DNA of 64,000 bases from Anaerofustis stercorihominis DSM 17244 (GCF_000154825.1 NZ_DS560019.1:248001-312000); one strand, 5' to 3'. Numbered from the stretch's first letter, positions 27,834 to 36,790 are shown. Notes: generated by a model from the letters alone, not told the origin. Made by a program: numbers and translations.

Positions 27834-29268
27834 CTGTATCATCCTCTTTATTATCTATCTCATCTTGATTAGGTTCTTTGCTTCTATTAATATTATTTTC
27901 ATCATCCGTCTCATCCGCAGCATTTACTTCGTCACTATTACTTTCATTTTCTTTTTGTCTCATAGCCGCTTCGAATTTTTGACTCTTCATTTGTTCAAAT
28001 TTTTGTTTTGTCCTTATTATATCTTCCTTAGAATTATTGATACTCATAAGTGTGACATACTCTGTTTTTTCCCTTTTTATTTGAAAACGAAGGTATAGAG
28101 AAATTAACATCACAATACTTCCTATACCTATCAAATTAGCTATTAAAGTGATTACAGAGCTAAAAAATGATGAAGGTAAGAAATCCAATGCAAGGATTAC
28201 AAAAATCCCCGTTAACATCTTTGAAGAAAGATTTTGCCCTTTGATAAATAATCCTCCCAGTACCAATGCTGTTGGTATGGTTGCTATATAAGTCAAATCA
28301 AAATATAAGCTTGCAATATGAAGTGCCACAGGAATTCCTACAACGGTAATAAGGAGTATGAATATTACAGGTATTATGAATAACATAGTCATAGCACCTA
28401 CGCTTAAGCATTTAAATACATTACGTCTTGTAAACAATTCGACCTTTAAAGCACTCATTGGGAATAATTTAAATAATAAAATAGCAATCAAAAGTATGGA
28501 AATCTTATTTAATATTCCATAATAAGAAATAAATCCTGCAAGAGCACTTTCTTCTTCGTTCTGAACACTTGGGATTTTAAAACCCAAATCCTCATTTTTT
28601 ATATTGCCCACAACTTTACTTTGATCTGTTTTTACTATAGGATTAGGACTTTCGTATGTCAGAGAACCATTTATTCTTGCATCCCTGCCTAACACAAGTT
28701 CATTACATCCTACTCTTACATCCCCTTTAATAAATCCGTTAATGGTAACACTTTTACCTACTACCAATACATCTCCGTCAACTTTACCCTTTAAAAGCAC
28801 ATCATCTGCATATAAATTCACATCTCCGTTTACTACTGTTTTTTCATTGGTTATAACTTTATTTCCATAGCAAATCAAATCTTTTTTAATATGTGAATCA
28901 TTCAAATACATATTACTATAAAAACCTATAACGCTTTTATTGATTACACCGGAATTGGTAAAATTAGGAGCAATGGAAATAACACTTCCACTTATATGAC
29001 CGCTGTTATTTATTGATGTGGAAGCAGTAATCACACTTCCGTTGATTTTACCCTCACTTAAAATATTCGTATAAGTTCCCATAAAAATAGATTTATTGTA
29101 AGTATCTTTTTTATTGAGAGTAAATACGGTTCCTTCGGTATTGGTTTTAAGTTCTTCCTTTTTTACACTATTACCGATATTAGCTCCAAAAATAATAGAT
29201 GGAATTAATAACAATATTAAAGCAAAACTAAATATTATCCTTATTTTATTTTTTCTTTTTTCTCTCAT
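27826..29268 (-). CDS. Bactofilin-like polymer-forming protein with membrane domain
   Basis: 480 aa from ATG 29268, which has GGGGGAG 6 nt upstream. It begins with a signal/anchor segment (IRIIFSFALILLLIPSIIFG). Residues about 55-225 form short beta-helix-like repeats typical of bactofilin/polymer-forming domains (INGFIKGDVRVGCNELVLGR). Four or so membrane helices lie between about 255 and 400. The C-terminus is acidic, rich in Asp/Glu/Asn. Function is unknown; such proteins are predicted to form cell-surface or membrane-bound scaffolds. It sits between rimI and tsaD (8-bp overlap with tsaD), so it shares the t6A transcript, though no functional link is known. Confidence 0.78.
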   Translation of the reverse strand: MREKRKNKIRIIFSFALILLLIPSIIFGANIGNSVKKEELKTNTEGTVFTLNKKDTYNKSIFMGTYTNILSEGKINGSVITASTSINNSGHISGSVISIAPNFTNSGVINKSVIGFYSNMYLNDSHIKKDLICYGNKVITNEKTVVNGDVNLYADDVLLKGKVDGDVLVVGKSVTINGFIKGDVRVGCNELVLGRDARINGSLTYESPNPIVKTDQSKVVGNIKNEDLGFKIPSVQNEEESALAGFISYYGILNKISILLIAILLFKLFPMSALKVELFTRRNVFKCLSVGAMTMLFIIPVIFILLITVVGIPVALHIASLYFDLTYIATIPTALVLGGLFIKGQNLSSKMLTGIFVILALDFLPSSFFSSVITLIANLIGIGSIVMLISLYLRFQIKREKTEYVTLMSINNSKEDIIRTKQKFEQMKSQKFEAAMRQKENESNSDEVNAADETDDENNINRSKEPNQDEIDNKEDDTDE

Positions 29269-29290
29269 TATGTCTCCCCCGGAAGAAATC

Positions 29291-29734
29291 CTATATATCA
29301 AATCTCCACATTATATATGCGTCTTCATGATTATCCGCATAATAATTCTTTCTCTTTCCATATATTTTAAATCCCATACTTTCATATAGATTAATCGCGG
29401 TTATATTCGATTCTCGTACTTCTAATGTCATTTCTTTGATATCTTTTCTGAAGGCATGTTCAACTATCAATGATAATAACTTTTTGCCATATCCAAGACC
29501 TCGTTTGTCTTCTCTCACGCCCATTGTGGTGATATGACCTTGTCCGACTATATCCTGATAACCGCCAAAGGCTATAACATCTTCCCCTTCATAAAACACT
29601 ATATAAAAACTTTTGTTATTTATAAGTTCCCCAAAAATAGATTGTTCTCCCCAAGGATGTTCAAAACAATCTTTTTCAAATTCTATTATGTCTTCAACGT
29701 CTGTAATGACCGCTTCTCTGATTTCAAGTCCCAT
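29291..29734 (-). CDS. rimI: Ribosomal protein S18 alanine N-acetyltransferase-like
   Basis: 147-aa GNAT acetyltransferase. The acetyl-CoA motif is VREDKRGLGYGKKLLSLIVE (motif A), followed by LEVRESNITAINLYESMGFK. The opening VEDIIEFEKDCFEHPWGE matches RimI. Known role: N-terminal acetylation of ribosomal protein S18; related RimI proteins may act more broadly. It is 1 bp after tsaB and 22 bp before the bactofilin-like gene; rimI next to tsaB is common in Firmicutes. Length is normal. Confidence 0.9.
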   Translation of the reverse strand: MGLEIREAVITDVEDIIEFEKDCFEHPWGEQSIFGELINNKSFYIVFYEGEDVIAFGGYQDIVGQGHITTMGVREDKRGLGYGKKLLSLIVEHAFRKDIKEMTLEVRESNITAINLYESMGFKIYGKRKNYYADNHEDAYIMWRFDI

Positions 29735-29735
29735 A

Positions 29736-30437
29736 CTATTTCTTTTTTAACCTTTGTTCTTCTGCCGCAGATGGTCTTATATAATTGGGAAGATAATTAT
29801 CGTAAGAATAAATATTTATATCTTCTTTGATATATCTTTCAGAAATTTTCGCTACTCCGCTTGCCTTTGGAAGCAAATTATAATTATCGGCAAAAATAGC
29901 TTTATCGGATATTCTTTCTGATATCTTATCCTTATATTTATTAACACCGTCCCCGGCAAATAAAACGCTGTCGTATCCTTCCAATTTATCAATTAAATCA
30001 TTAATATTTATAATACTGTCTGAATATAAAGGATTTAACTTATTATCCTTATTTATAAAAATATTATAGTAAGCATCATTTCTTTGAGCATCAAATATAA
30101 TACAAATCACATCATTCATACCTTTTAAATTTTCTGCACATGCAGCTAGTGAAGAAACCGACACTATGGGTTTATTCATGGCATGAGCAAAAGCTTTAAC
30201 CGTTGAAGCCGCAATCCTTAAACCTGTAAAAGACCCGGGACCCGATCCCACAGCAAAGTAATCTATATAATTTAAATTTAACCTTACATCTTCGAGAAGA
30301 TGTTTAATCAAGGGAAGGAGCTTTTCTGAGTGTTTTAATTTGTATGCGGTATATTCTTCGCCGAGTATATTATCACCATCTAAAATAGCCGCGCTCGCCG
30401 CAACGGTCGAAGTGTCTATTGCAAGTATCTTACTCAT
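29736..30437 (-). CDS. tsaB: tRNA t6A accessory protein TsaB
   Basis: 233-aa actin-like-fold protein (ILAIDTSTVAASAAILDGD; FAVGSGPGSFTGLRIAAST). It forms a heterodimer with TsaD in t6A synthesis and lacks the HxxxH metal site of TsaD, as expected. Its start overlaps tsaE by 8 bp and its stop is 1 bp from rimI, showing close coupling. Location is cytoplasmic. The protein looks complete. Confidence 0.94.
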   Translation of the reverse strand: MSKILAIDTSTVAASAAILDGDNILGEEYTAYKLKHSEKLLPLIKHLLEDVRLNLNYIDYFAVGSGPGSFTGLRIAASTVKAFAHAMNKPIVSVSSLAACAENLKGMNDVICIIFDAQRNDAYYNIFINKDNKLNPLYSDSIININDLIDKLEGYDSVLFAGDGVNKYKDKISERISDKAIFADNYNLLPKASGVAKISERYIKEDINIYSYDNYLPNYIRPSAAEEQRLKKK

Positions 30438-30894
30438 AAATTTCCTCCAATTTTTTTATTATATCAACGCTGTCATCAAACGCTTTTATATCTATGACTC
30501 TTTTGTTAAAATCTTGTTCATCTTTTTTTATATCAACGATTATTCCTGTTTCATCAAGCTCGCTCATTATCATATCTGCCCATTCGATAATAATTTTTTC
30601 GTTTTTATAAATATCATAAAAACCTATATAATCAAGCTCGCTTATATCTTCTATCCTGTAAGCATCCATATGATAAAGAGTATCATGATCATTTCTATAT
30701 TCGTTTATGATGGTATAAGTAGGAGATGAAAACTTATCCAAAAGCCCCAGACTTTCCGCGATACCTTTGCTAAACTGAGTCTTTCCGCTCGCCATTTCTC
30801 CTATTAAATATACACTTGTATTACTTTTTAGTAATCTACCTATCTCTTTGCCTAAAGAGGTAGTTTCCATATCATTTCTTGTTATTATCCTCAT
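30430..30894 (-). CDS. tsaE: tRNA t6A ATPase TsaE
   Basis: 154-aa P-loop ATPase with Walker A GEMASGKTQFSKG and the family segment FSSPTYTIINEY, then LYHMDAYRI. It binds the TsaB-TsaD complex and its ATPase activity drives the t6A cycle. It is the first gene of the t6A operon; 138 bp separate it from larC upstream, which ends at a terminator, so a promoter is expected at 30895-31010, although no clear -35 is seen. It overlaps tsaB by 8 bp. Confidence 0.93.
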   Translation of the reverse strand: MRIITRNDMETTSLGKEIGRLLKSNTSVYLIGEMASGKTQFSKGIAESLGLLDKFSSPTYTIINEYRNDHDTLYHMDAYRIEDISELDYIGFYDIYKNEKIIIEWADMIMSELDETGIIVDIKKDEQDFNKRVIDIKAFDDSVDIIKKLEEIYE

Positions 30895-31011
30895 AAATAT
30901 ACCTATCTGTTATAAACTTAAATTATATTATAACAAAAAATACTTTACTTTAAAATATATATGTGAGGTTTAAATGTAAAGTTTTATATTTATAAATATA
31001 TAAGTAAAATA

Positions 31012-31034
31012 AAAAAACGCTAAAAGCGTTTTTT
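31012..31034 (-). terminator. Intrinsic terminator of the nik-lar operon
   Basis: The stem AACGCT/AGCGTT (31016-31021/31025-31030) has A- and T-runs on both sides and overlaps the larC stop codon region. Confidence 0.8.
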
Positions 31035-32649
31035 ATTTTATATCTCTTATTGAAATATCATATTTATTCGATATATCTTTTAAATCATCAAATTCAAGCT
31101 TACTTTTTTTTATACCATATCCACTGCCGACTTTTTTCTTAACATTCCCATACTCAGTTTCTTCTTCGCTAAAACTCCTGTTTAATATATATCTGTCATA
31201 TTCGCTTTTTCTAACTCCGAAGGTAGAAGTATATTTCATGATAACATTCAATAAAATTTTCTCATCTTTTTCTTTTAAAAGGACTTCGAGTATCACTCCC
31301 GGACGGTTTTTCTTCATATTTACGGGAATAGTATAAACATCAAGAGCGCCGCTACTCCACAATTTATCAATGGCAAGCCCGATTTCCTCTCCCGTCATAT
31401 CATCAATATTACATGAAAGCTTGATTATTTTATCTTGCAGTTTACATTCATTATTTATTTCACCTAAAAATACCCTTACAAAATTAGCAGATTTCAGCTC
31501 TTTTTTACCTAAACCATAGCCTACTCTTTTATATGTCATATTTCTTGTGTTTGTAAATTCATTAGAAAAATGTTTTAAAATAGCAGCTCCCGTCGGTGTT
31601 GTTAGTTCACCTTCTTCTTCGTTCGTATAAGTAGGAACATCTCTTAATATATAAGCCGTTGCCGGGGCAGGAACGGGAAGTATACCATGAGCGGTCCTTA
31701 CATTTCCGTATCCGACATTTAAAGGAGAACAAATAATATTATCTATATCTAATTTTTCAATCAAATAACACACTCCAACGATATCAACTATAGCATCTAA
31801 ATTTCCAACTTCGTGAAAATGAACCTTATCAACACTGCATCCATGAGCTTTTGCTTCCGCTTCAAGAATTAGGCTATATACTTCTTTGGCATGATACTTA
31901 ACATTTTCACTTACATTCAACTTATCGATTATATGATTGATATGTTTGATATCATTATGACTATGTCTATGATGATGCCCATGTTCATGTATAGGTTCAT
32001 GAGGATGATGAGAATGCTCATGATTATGTTCATGACCGCATTTATTCTCATGATGAGTATGTTCGTGTAAAGAGTTCTGCCCCTTAAGATAATCATCAAA
32101 TCCTACCTCAAATGCATAGAGACCGTCTGCAGGAAATGAAATATCCTCTTTTTCATCAGCTCTTTCATGAATATGATGATGTTCATGGTCTATGGATTTA
32201 CTTCTGTCATTTAAAAAATCACTGTAGCTTTCTTCAAAAGCATATAAACTATCAGCAGAGAAAACAGGCTCGTCTATTTTTTTACTTATATCTTCCTTGA
32301 TATCGATTTTATTTTCGCTCCTGCTGTTTAAGTAATCATGATATCCGCCTTCAAAAGCATAAAAACTGTCTAACATTAAATTATCATCTCGATTGTTATG
32401 TTCATGATGTCCTTTTTTATTATCTGCTACATCAAGGCTTTCTTCCTCTACTCCATTAACGGTTACGATTATTTTCTTACCTGATATACCGTTTCGCTTT
32501 TCTTCTCTAAAGCTTACATTTACATTTTCAAGACCAAGATTATTCATCATCTGTAAAAAATCTTCTTTATCTTCATATAAATCCAAAAGTGCAGCCATTA
32601 ACATATCGCCTGCCGCACCGCTGTTACATTCTATATATAAACTATTCAT
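31033..32649 (-). CDS. larC: Nickel-pincer cofactor cyclometallase LarC, with repeat-containing insert
   Basis: 538 aa in one open frame; some lactobacilli need a frameshift to make LarC. Conserved LarC blocks are LYIECNSGAAGDML at the N-terminus, KVHFHEVGNLDAIVDIVG near 275, and GELTTPTGAAIL. LarC inserts Ni into the pincer nucleotide made by LarB and LarE. An insert at about 80-235 is unusual: it contains three copies of an S/GLYAFExxYxDYL motif (95-111, 134-150, 176-192) and a His-rich tract (HEHNHEHSHHPHEP and onward), probably metal-binding. The protein is about 100 aa longer than usual. It overlaps larB by 8 bp and ends the operon. Confidence 0.92.
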   Translation of the reverse strand: MNSLYIECNSGAAGDMLMAALLDLYEDKEDFLQMMNNLGLENVNVSFREEKRNGISGKKIIVTVNGVEEESLDVADNKKGHHEHNNRDDNLMLDSFYAFEGGYHDYLNSRSENKIDIKEDISKKIDEPVFSADSLYAFEESYSDFLNDRSKSIDHEHHHIHERADEKEDISFPADGLYAFEVGFDDYLKGQNSLHEHTHHENKCGHEHNHEHSHHPHEPIHEHGHHHRHSHNDIKHINHIIDKLNVSENVKYHAKEVYSLILEAEAKAHGCSVDKVHFHEVGNLDAIVDIVGVCYLIEKLDIDNIICSPLNVGYGNVRTAHGILPVPAPATAYILRDVPTYTNEEEGELTTPTGAAILKHFSNEFTNTRNMTYKRVGYGLGKKELKSANFVRVFLGEINNECKLQDKIIKLSCNIDDMTGEEIGLAIDKLWSSGALDVYTIPVNMKKNRPGVILEVLLKEKDEKILLNVIMKYTSTFGVRKSEYDRYILNRSFSEEETEYGNVKKKVGSGYGIKKSKLEFDDLKDISNKYDISIRDIK

Positions 32650-33406
32650 TAATACCCTCCATTTTGTTTATCATATTCGCAAGATATCCGGCACCGAAAC
32701 CATTATCTATATTTACTACGCTGACGCCGCTTGCACAGGAATTAAGCATGGAAAGGAGAGCAGAAAGTCCGCCGAAATTAGCACCGTACCCCACACTTGT
32801 AGGAACGGCGATAACAGGACAGTCAACAAGTCCTCCGACAACGCTGGCTAAAGCACCTTCCATTCCCGCAACCACGATTATTACTCGTGCTGACATCAAG
32901 ACATCTAAATTATCCAATAATCTGTGAAGCCCGGCAACCCCCACATCATATAGCCTTTCGACATTGCTTCCGAGTGTACTGGCAGTTATATAAGCTTCTT
33001 CGCATATATCGATATCACTCGTACCTGCAGCGGCAATAACGATTTTCCCCACTTTATCGATATCCTTATTTTTATAAGCTATACCCATTTTAGCTTTATC
33101 ATAGTAAACAATATCTATACTATCCTTCAATTTTTTATACTTATTTTCATCAATTCTTGTTATAAGTATATTTTCACTGCCATTCTCTCTCATGCTGTTT
33201 ACAATACCAAGGATTTGTTCCGCTGTCTTTTTTTCTCCGTAAATAACTTCCGATACCCCTTGTCTTATAGAGCGATGGTTATCGATTTTTGCATATCCTA
33301 TATCACTGAAAGGTTCCATTTTAAGTTTAACCACAGCATCATCGATTGAGATTTCATTATCTTTAACTTTTTTTAGTATATCTTTTAATCCTTCTTTACC
33401 CTTCAT
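32642..33406 (-). CDS. larB: Pyridinium biscarboxylic acid mononucleotide synthase LarB
   Basis: 254-aa protein whose C-terminal half is PurE/AIR-carboxylase-like (IVIAAAGTSDIDICEEAYIT, VAGMEGALASVVGGLVDCPV, AVPTSVGYGANFGG). LarB carboxylates and hydrolyses nicotinic acid adenine dinucleotide to the biscarboxylated mononucleotide, the first step of the nickel-pincer cofactor. Its NaAD substrate is the same deamido-NAD made by the NAD pathway in this genome. It overlaps larC by 8 bp and lies 6 bp after larE. Length and motifs are normal. Confidence 0.94.
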   Translation of the reverse strand: MKGKEGLKDILKKVKDNEISIDDAVVKLKMEPFSDIGYAKIDNHRSIRQGVSEVIYGEKKTAEQILGIVNSMRENGSENILITRIDENKYKKLKDSIDIVYYDKAKMGIAYKNKDIDKVGKIVIAAAGTSDIDICEEAYITASTLGSNVERLYDVGVAGLHRLLDNLDVLMSARVIIVVAGMEGALASVVGGLVDCPVIAVPTSVGYGANFGGLSALLSMLNSCASGVSVVNIDNGFGAGYLANMINKMEGINE

Positions 33407-33412
33407 ATCACT

Positions 33413-34159
33413 CTACCTTCTTGGTCTTAAATCAAAACTTATTTCATCAAACATATGAGATATCGTTTTAAGTATCCTGTCTCTGTTTTCCATAACTTTT
33501 ATAAAATCTTTTTCTTTAACTTGAATTACCGCACTATTATCTTTTACTCTTATCCTAAAATCCTTGAAACCCAGTTTAAATAAATAAGACTCGCTTTTTT
33601 CTATCTTGACAAGAGTATCTTTTTTTATTTTCTGTCCGGTGCTTATCCTCGTTGCAAGACATGAATAAGAAGGCTTGTCCCATGTAGGAAGCCCGGCTTC
33701 TTTTGACAGAGTCCTTATATCTTGTTTTGTAAGAGAACATATTTTTAGAGGGGATAAAATTTTCATTTCTTTCAGCGCCTTCATTCCAGGACGATCACCT
33801 TCGTCATCCGTAGCATTGGTACCGTCTATTATAATATTATATCCATCCTGCTTAGCCGTTTTTATAATATGAGAAAAAATATTCTGTTTACAATAATAAC
33901 ACCTGCTGCTATCATTAGTTATAATTTTTTCTTCATTTAAAATAGGATTATCGATTATTTTTAAATCTGCACCGAGTTTAGTTGCAAGAGTGATACTCTC
34001 TTTTAATTCAAAGTCAGGCTGAAACTCACTCTTTACAAAATAAGCTGTTGATTCAATATTTAATTTTTTTAATATGTATAACAAATAAGAGGAATCAACT
34101 CCTCCGGAAAAAGCCAAAGCTACTTTCTTATAATACTTAAAAAATTCTTCAAGGGTCAT
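33413..34159 (-). CDS. larE: Sacrificial sulfur insertase LarE
   Basis: 248-aa PP-loop ATPase. The SGGVDSS loop is at residues 18-24. Cys167 in KPSYSCLATR aligns with the sacrificial cysteine that is converted to dehydroalanine in Lactobacillus LarE. Two more cysteines in SRCYYCK (87 and 90) could instead fit the Fe-S cluster form, which uses three cysteines; Cys87, Cys90 and Cys167 would supply them. It thiolates the two carboxylates of the LarB product. It overlaps nikO by 4 bp and is 6 bp before larB. Confidence 0.92.
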   Translation of the reverse strand: MTLEEFFKYYKKVALAFSGGVDSSYLLYILKKLNIESTAYFVKSEFQPDFELKESITLATKLGADLKIIDNPILNEEKIITNDSSRCYYCKQNIFSHIIKTAKQDGYNIIIDGTNATDDEGDRPGMKALKEMKILSPLKICSLTKQDIRTLSKEAGLPTWDKPSYSCLATRISTGQKIKKDTLVKIEKSESYLFKLGFKDFRIRVKDNSAVIQVKEKDFIKVMENRDRILKTISHMFDEISFDLRPRR

Positions 34160-34848
34160 AATCCTGCCTCCACAAGAAATTCTTCATTATTTAATACATC
34201 CATATTTCCATTATAATATATACTTCCATTTTTTAAAATAACAACCTTTGTACAAGTTTCTTTTATTAGGTCAAAGTCATGAGAAGCAATAAGTTTAGTG
34301 GAATCAATAGAATTTATTATTTCAATCAACTTTCTTTTTGACTTTTTATCCAAATAAGAAGTAGGCTCATCAAATAATATGATTTTCGGATTTTGAACCA
34401 ATATCGAAGCAATACAAGCGCTTCTTTTTTCTCCTCCGGAAAGCTTATAAACAGCCTTATCTTTTAAATGATAAATACCGAGTTTATTCAATATATCATA
34501 AACGATATTTTCAACTTCTTCTTTGTTCATATTCAAATTATTTAACGCAAAAGCAACATCTTCGTACACAGTAGATGAAAACAGCTGATCATCCGGATTT
34601 TGAAATATAAGCCCAACGTCCATTCTGATTTTATCAATGTTATTTTTATTTACTTTAATCCCATTTACGGTTATAATTCCTTCGTCTATCGGGACAACTC
34701 CAAGCATACTTAAAAATAAGGTAGATTTTCCTGCACCGTTAGCACCAAGCAAACCTATATTTTCATTGTCATTTATATCTAAATTTAAATTATTCAGTGC
34801 TTTTGTTCCGTCGGGATATTTTATATTTAAATCTTTTATATTTATCAT
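34156..34848 (-). CDS. nikO: Nickel/cobalt ECF transporter ATPase (NikO/CbiO-like)
   Basis: 230-aa ABC ATPase: Walker A GANGAGKST, Q-loop FQNPDDQLFSSTV, signature YKLSGGEKRSA, Walker B IILFDEPTS, and switch ASHDFDLIK. The QNPDDQLF segment is typical of ECF-transporter ATPases. It couples ATP hydrolysis to Ni(II) or Co(II) uptake with NikM and NikQ. It overlaps larE by 4 bp and is 10 bp after nikQ. Nickel is favoured over cobalt because the next three genes are lar. Confidence 0.9.
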   Translation of the reverse strand: MINIKDLNIKYPDGTKALNNLNLDINDNENIGLLGANGAGKSTLFLSMLGVVPIDEGIITVNGIKVNKNNIDKIRMDVGLIFQNPDDQLFSSTVYEDVAFALNNLNMNKEEVENIVYDILNKLGIYHLKDKAVYKLSGGEKRSACIASILVQNPKIILFDEPTSYLDKKSKRKLIEIINSIDSTKLIASHDFDLIKETCTKVVILKNGSIYYNGNMDVLNNEEFLVEAGL

Positions 34849-34858
34849 TTACTCTCCT

Positions 34859-35629
34859 CTAAATACAATAAAAACTTAATACTATATATATAAAAAAGAT
34901 TATAAAACTAATATAATCGCTTTTTGAATACTTATATATTTTACTGTAATTATATTCACCATTGTAACCTCGAAGCTTCATCGCATGATATACTTTATCC
35001 GCTTTGTCCATACTCCTAAGGAGTAAATTCCCGAGAAAACTCCCCATATCCTTAATATAAATCCCTTTTTTTCGGTTACTTCTTAAAATATATGCAGTAT
35101 ACATATTCCCGGCTTCATCAGCTAAAGTATGAATATATCTGAATGTAAGGTTCAACTCATTAACAATGATCTTTGGAATTTTAATATTTTCCATAAAAGC
35201 AAAAATATCATGTAATTTCGTAGTTGAAATAAGTAAAAATACCGACATTACAGTAAGATAAGATTTTAAAATAATACCTATAAAAGATATTAAGCCGAAG
35301 CTTATTGGAATATTTAATATACAACAATAAATTTTATTATTAACAAAAATATTCCCTATACCGATAAAGAAAGAAAAAGGCAGGACAAACAAATATCTTT
35401 TAAATAACAGTTTGTGATTTGTTTTACTCATTAAGAACACTAGCAATATATACAATAAAAAGAATAATAATCTTGAAATGTTATAACTCGAAGTTGAAAC
35501 TACGGATATTATAAAAATTAAAGTCATGAATATCTTGACCGAAGGAGTAAGCAAATGGAAAAAACTATTATTGTCTGCTAATCTTTCCATAAAATAAACA
35601 TCATTTAAAGACGTCCTTATATTCGCCAT
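34859..35629 (-). CDS. nikQ: Nickel/cobalt ECF transporter T component (NikQ/CbiQ-like)
   Basis: 256-aa membrane protein with about 5 helices. The two cytoplasmic coupling motifs appear as AYILRSNRK and, further on, LLLRSMDKADKVYHAMKLRG, which fit the A-R-[SG] motifs that contact the ATPase in CbiQ/EcfT. The opening FMERLADNNSFFHLLTPSVK matches CbiQ-type. It lies 26 bp after nikM and 10 bp before nikO. The metal is inferred from the operon. Confidence 0.88.
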   Translation of the reverse strand: MANIRTSLNDVYFMERLADNNSFFHLLTPSVKIFMTLIFIISVVSTSSYNISRLLFFLLYILLVFLMSKTNHKLLFKRYLFVLPFSFFIGIGNIFVNNKIYCCILNIPISFGLISFIGIILKSYLTVMSVFLLISTTKLHDIFAFMENIKIPKIIVNELNLTFRYIHTLADEAGNMYTAYILRSNRKKGIYIKDMGSFLGNLLLRSMDKADKVYHAMKLRGYNGEYNYSKIYKYSKSDYISFIIFFIYIVLSFYCI

Positions 35630-35655
35630 TACTTACTCCTTTCCATATTATTACA

Positions 35656-36663
35656 TTATGATCTTTTTAATTTACTTACCTTATATGCACTTATCCCTAT
35701 AACGCCTGCAAAAACAAATACTATTACTCCCCCGACAATTCCCGCAACAGATGTTCCGCTTATCACACTTTGGTTATCTTCGTTCTTATAGTTATAATCA
35801 GGCATAAAAGCCGTCTTTTCTTGAATATTGTTCATCGCAGTATAAACATCATGCGCCCCGTTTTCAACCTCAGTACTTCCCGTAACCCCTTGAACAGACC
35901 ATTCGAGTCCGTCCGGATTTGATGAAGCGAAGAGAGATAGCCCTCCTGCCACAATAAAAGTAATGATACTTAAAGACACAATGACCCTTTTAAAACTTAC
36001 ATTACTTTTCTTACTAAATATACTTTCATCTAAAATTTCTTTTCTTTGATTAAATATAAAGTCTGCTACGAGCATAGTTACAACACCTTCAGCAAGTCCG
36101 ATAGCTAAATGTATCGGCTGCATTAAAACTAAAAACTGGCTGAAAGGAAGTTCGCTTATCCCTGAAAAAAAGGTTTCTAGAACAACCATAAAAGCACCTA
36201 GTTGCAAGGATAATACACACCCGATCATTGAAGCAATCCCAAGACTTTTCTTGCTTACTCCCCTTTGTAATATAGGTTTAATAACATAAGGATAAATTAT
36301 TAAACAAGGAATAACCCCCATATTAAATAAATTACACCCGAGTGCAAGAAGTCCTCCGTCCGCAAAAAACAAGCACTGTATCAGTAACACCGAAAATATG
36401 GATATAAAAGCCGCAGGACCACCCAAAATCAAAGAAAGAAGTATACCTCCTCCGATATGACCGCTCGAACCTGTCATAGGTATCGTAAAATTGATCATTT
36501 GAGCCGCAAATACAAATGCACTCATAATCCCCATCAATGGAACTTTTTTTTCTAAATTTTCATCTTCTTTTATTTTCTTAACAGAATAAATAACCGCCCC
36601 CGAACTAACTGCCAACATAGCACCTCCGACAGCAGGAGACACCAAAGCATCCGCCATATGCAT
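35656..36663 (-). CDS. nikM: Nickel ECF transporter substrate component NikM with PDGLE domain (NikMN fusion)
   Basis: 335 aa from ATG 36663. The N-terminus MHMADALVSPAVGG is the conserved NikM/CbiM start, where the N-terminal amine and His2 bind the metal; this and GGGAGGAAA about 6 nt upstream fix the start, although the frame stays open further. Residues 1-215 form the CbiM-like core of about 7 helices. The C-terminal part carries SSNPDGLEWSVQGVTG and a last helix, the PDGLE/NikN domain, giving a fused NikMN. It is the first gene of nikMQO-larEBC. The leader upstream contains a terminator (see 36664-36784). Confidence 0.92.
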   Translation of the reverse strand: MHMADALVSPAVGGAMLAVSSGAVIYSVKKIKEDENLEKKVPLMGIMSAFVFAAQMINFTIPMTGSSGHIGGGILLSLILGGPAAFISIFSVLLIQCLFFADGGLLALGCNLFNMGVIPCLIIYPYVIKPILQRGVSKKSLGIASMIGCVLSLQLGAFMVVLETFFSGISELPFSQFLVLMQPIHLAIGLAEGVVTMLVADFIFNQRKEILDESIFSKKSNVSFKRVIVSLSIITFIVAGGLSLFASSNPDGLEWSVQGVTGSTEVENGAHDVYTAMNNIQEKTAFMPDYNYKNEDNQSVISGTSVAGIVGGVIVFVFAGVIGISAYKVSKLKRS

Positions 36664-36784
36664 AACTATTTCCTCCCATAAAAAAACACGAAAGAAAGAC
36701 ATTACTTCATGTAATGGATTATCCTTCGTGGAATCATTCTTAAACAATATTTTTAAGATAAAATACCTTCGTGGTATCAATTTC
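36664..36784 (-). promoter_or_regulatory. nikM 5' leader with tandem ACGAA-loop hairpins and terminator
   Basis: The predicted transcript carries, in order: ATACC-ACGAA-GGTAT (36777-36764), CTTAAA/TTTAAG (about 36758-36740), ATTCC-ACGAA-GGAT (36734-36721), CATTAC-ATGAA-GTAATG (36716-36700), then CTTTCGTG (36694-36687) directly followed by seven T and the SD GGGAGG. CACGAA of the second hairpin (36730-36725) can pair with TTCGTG (36692-36687), making an intrinsic terminator before the gene. The first hairpin has the same CCACGAAGG and could compete. I recognise no known riboswitch class. Confidence 0.6.
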
Positions 36785-36790
36785 TATAAC

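Noticed and set aside
32000-32250. CRISPR-like or simple repeat suggested by recurring CATGATGATG-type sequence
   Set aside because: The repetition is His codons (CAT/CAC) in the LarC insert, read on the minus strand; no spacer-repeat structure.
35656-36780. N-terminal extension of NikM back to 36780
   Set aside because: NikM/CbiM activity needs the exact MH start for metal binding; the upstream part is the regulatory leader.
36664-36784. NiCo (czcD) or cobalamin riboswitch upstream of nikM
   Set aside because: The conserved cores of those aptamers are not present; only an unnamed attenuator-like leader is supported.
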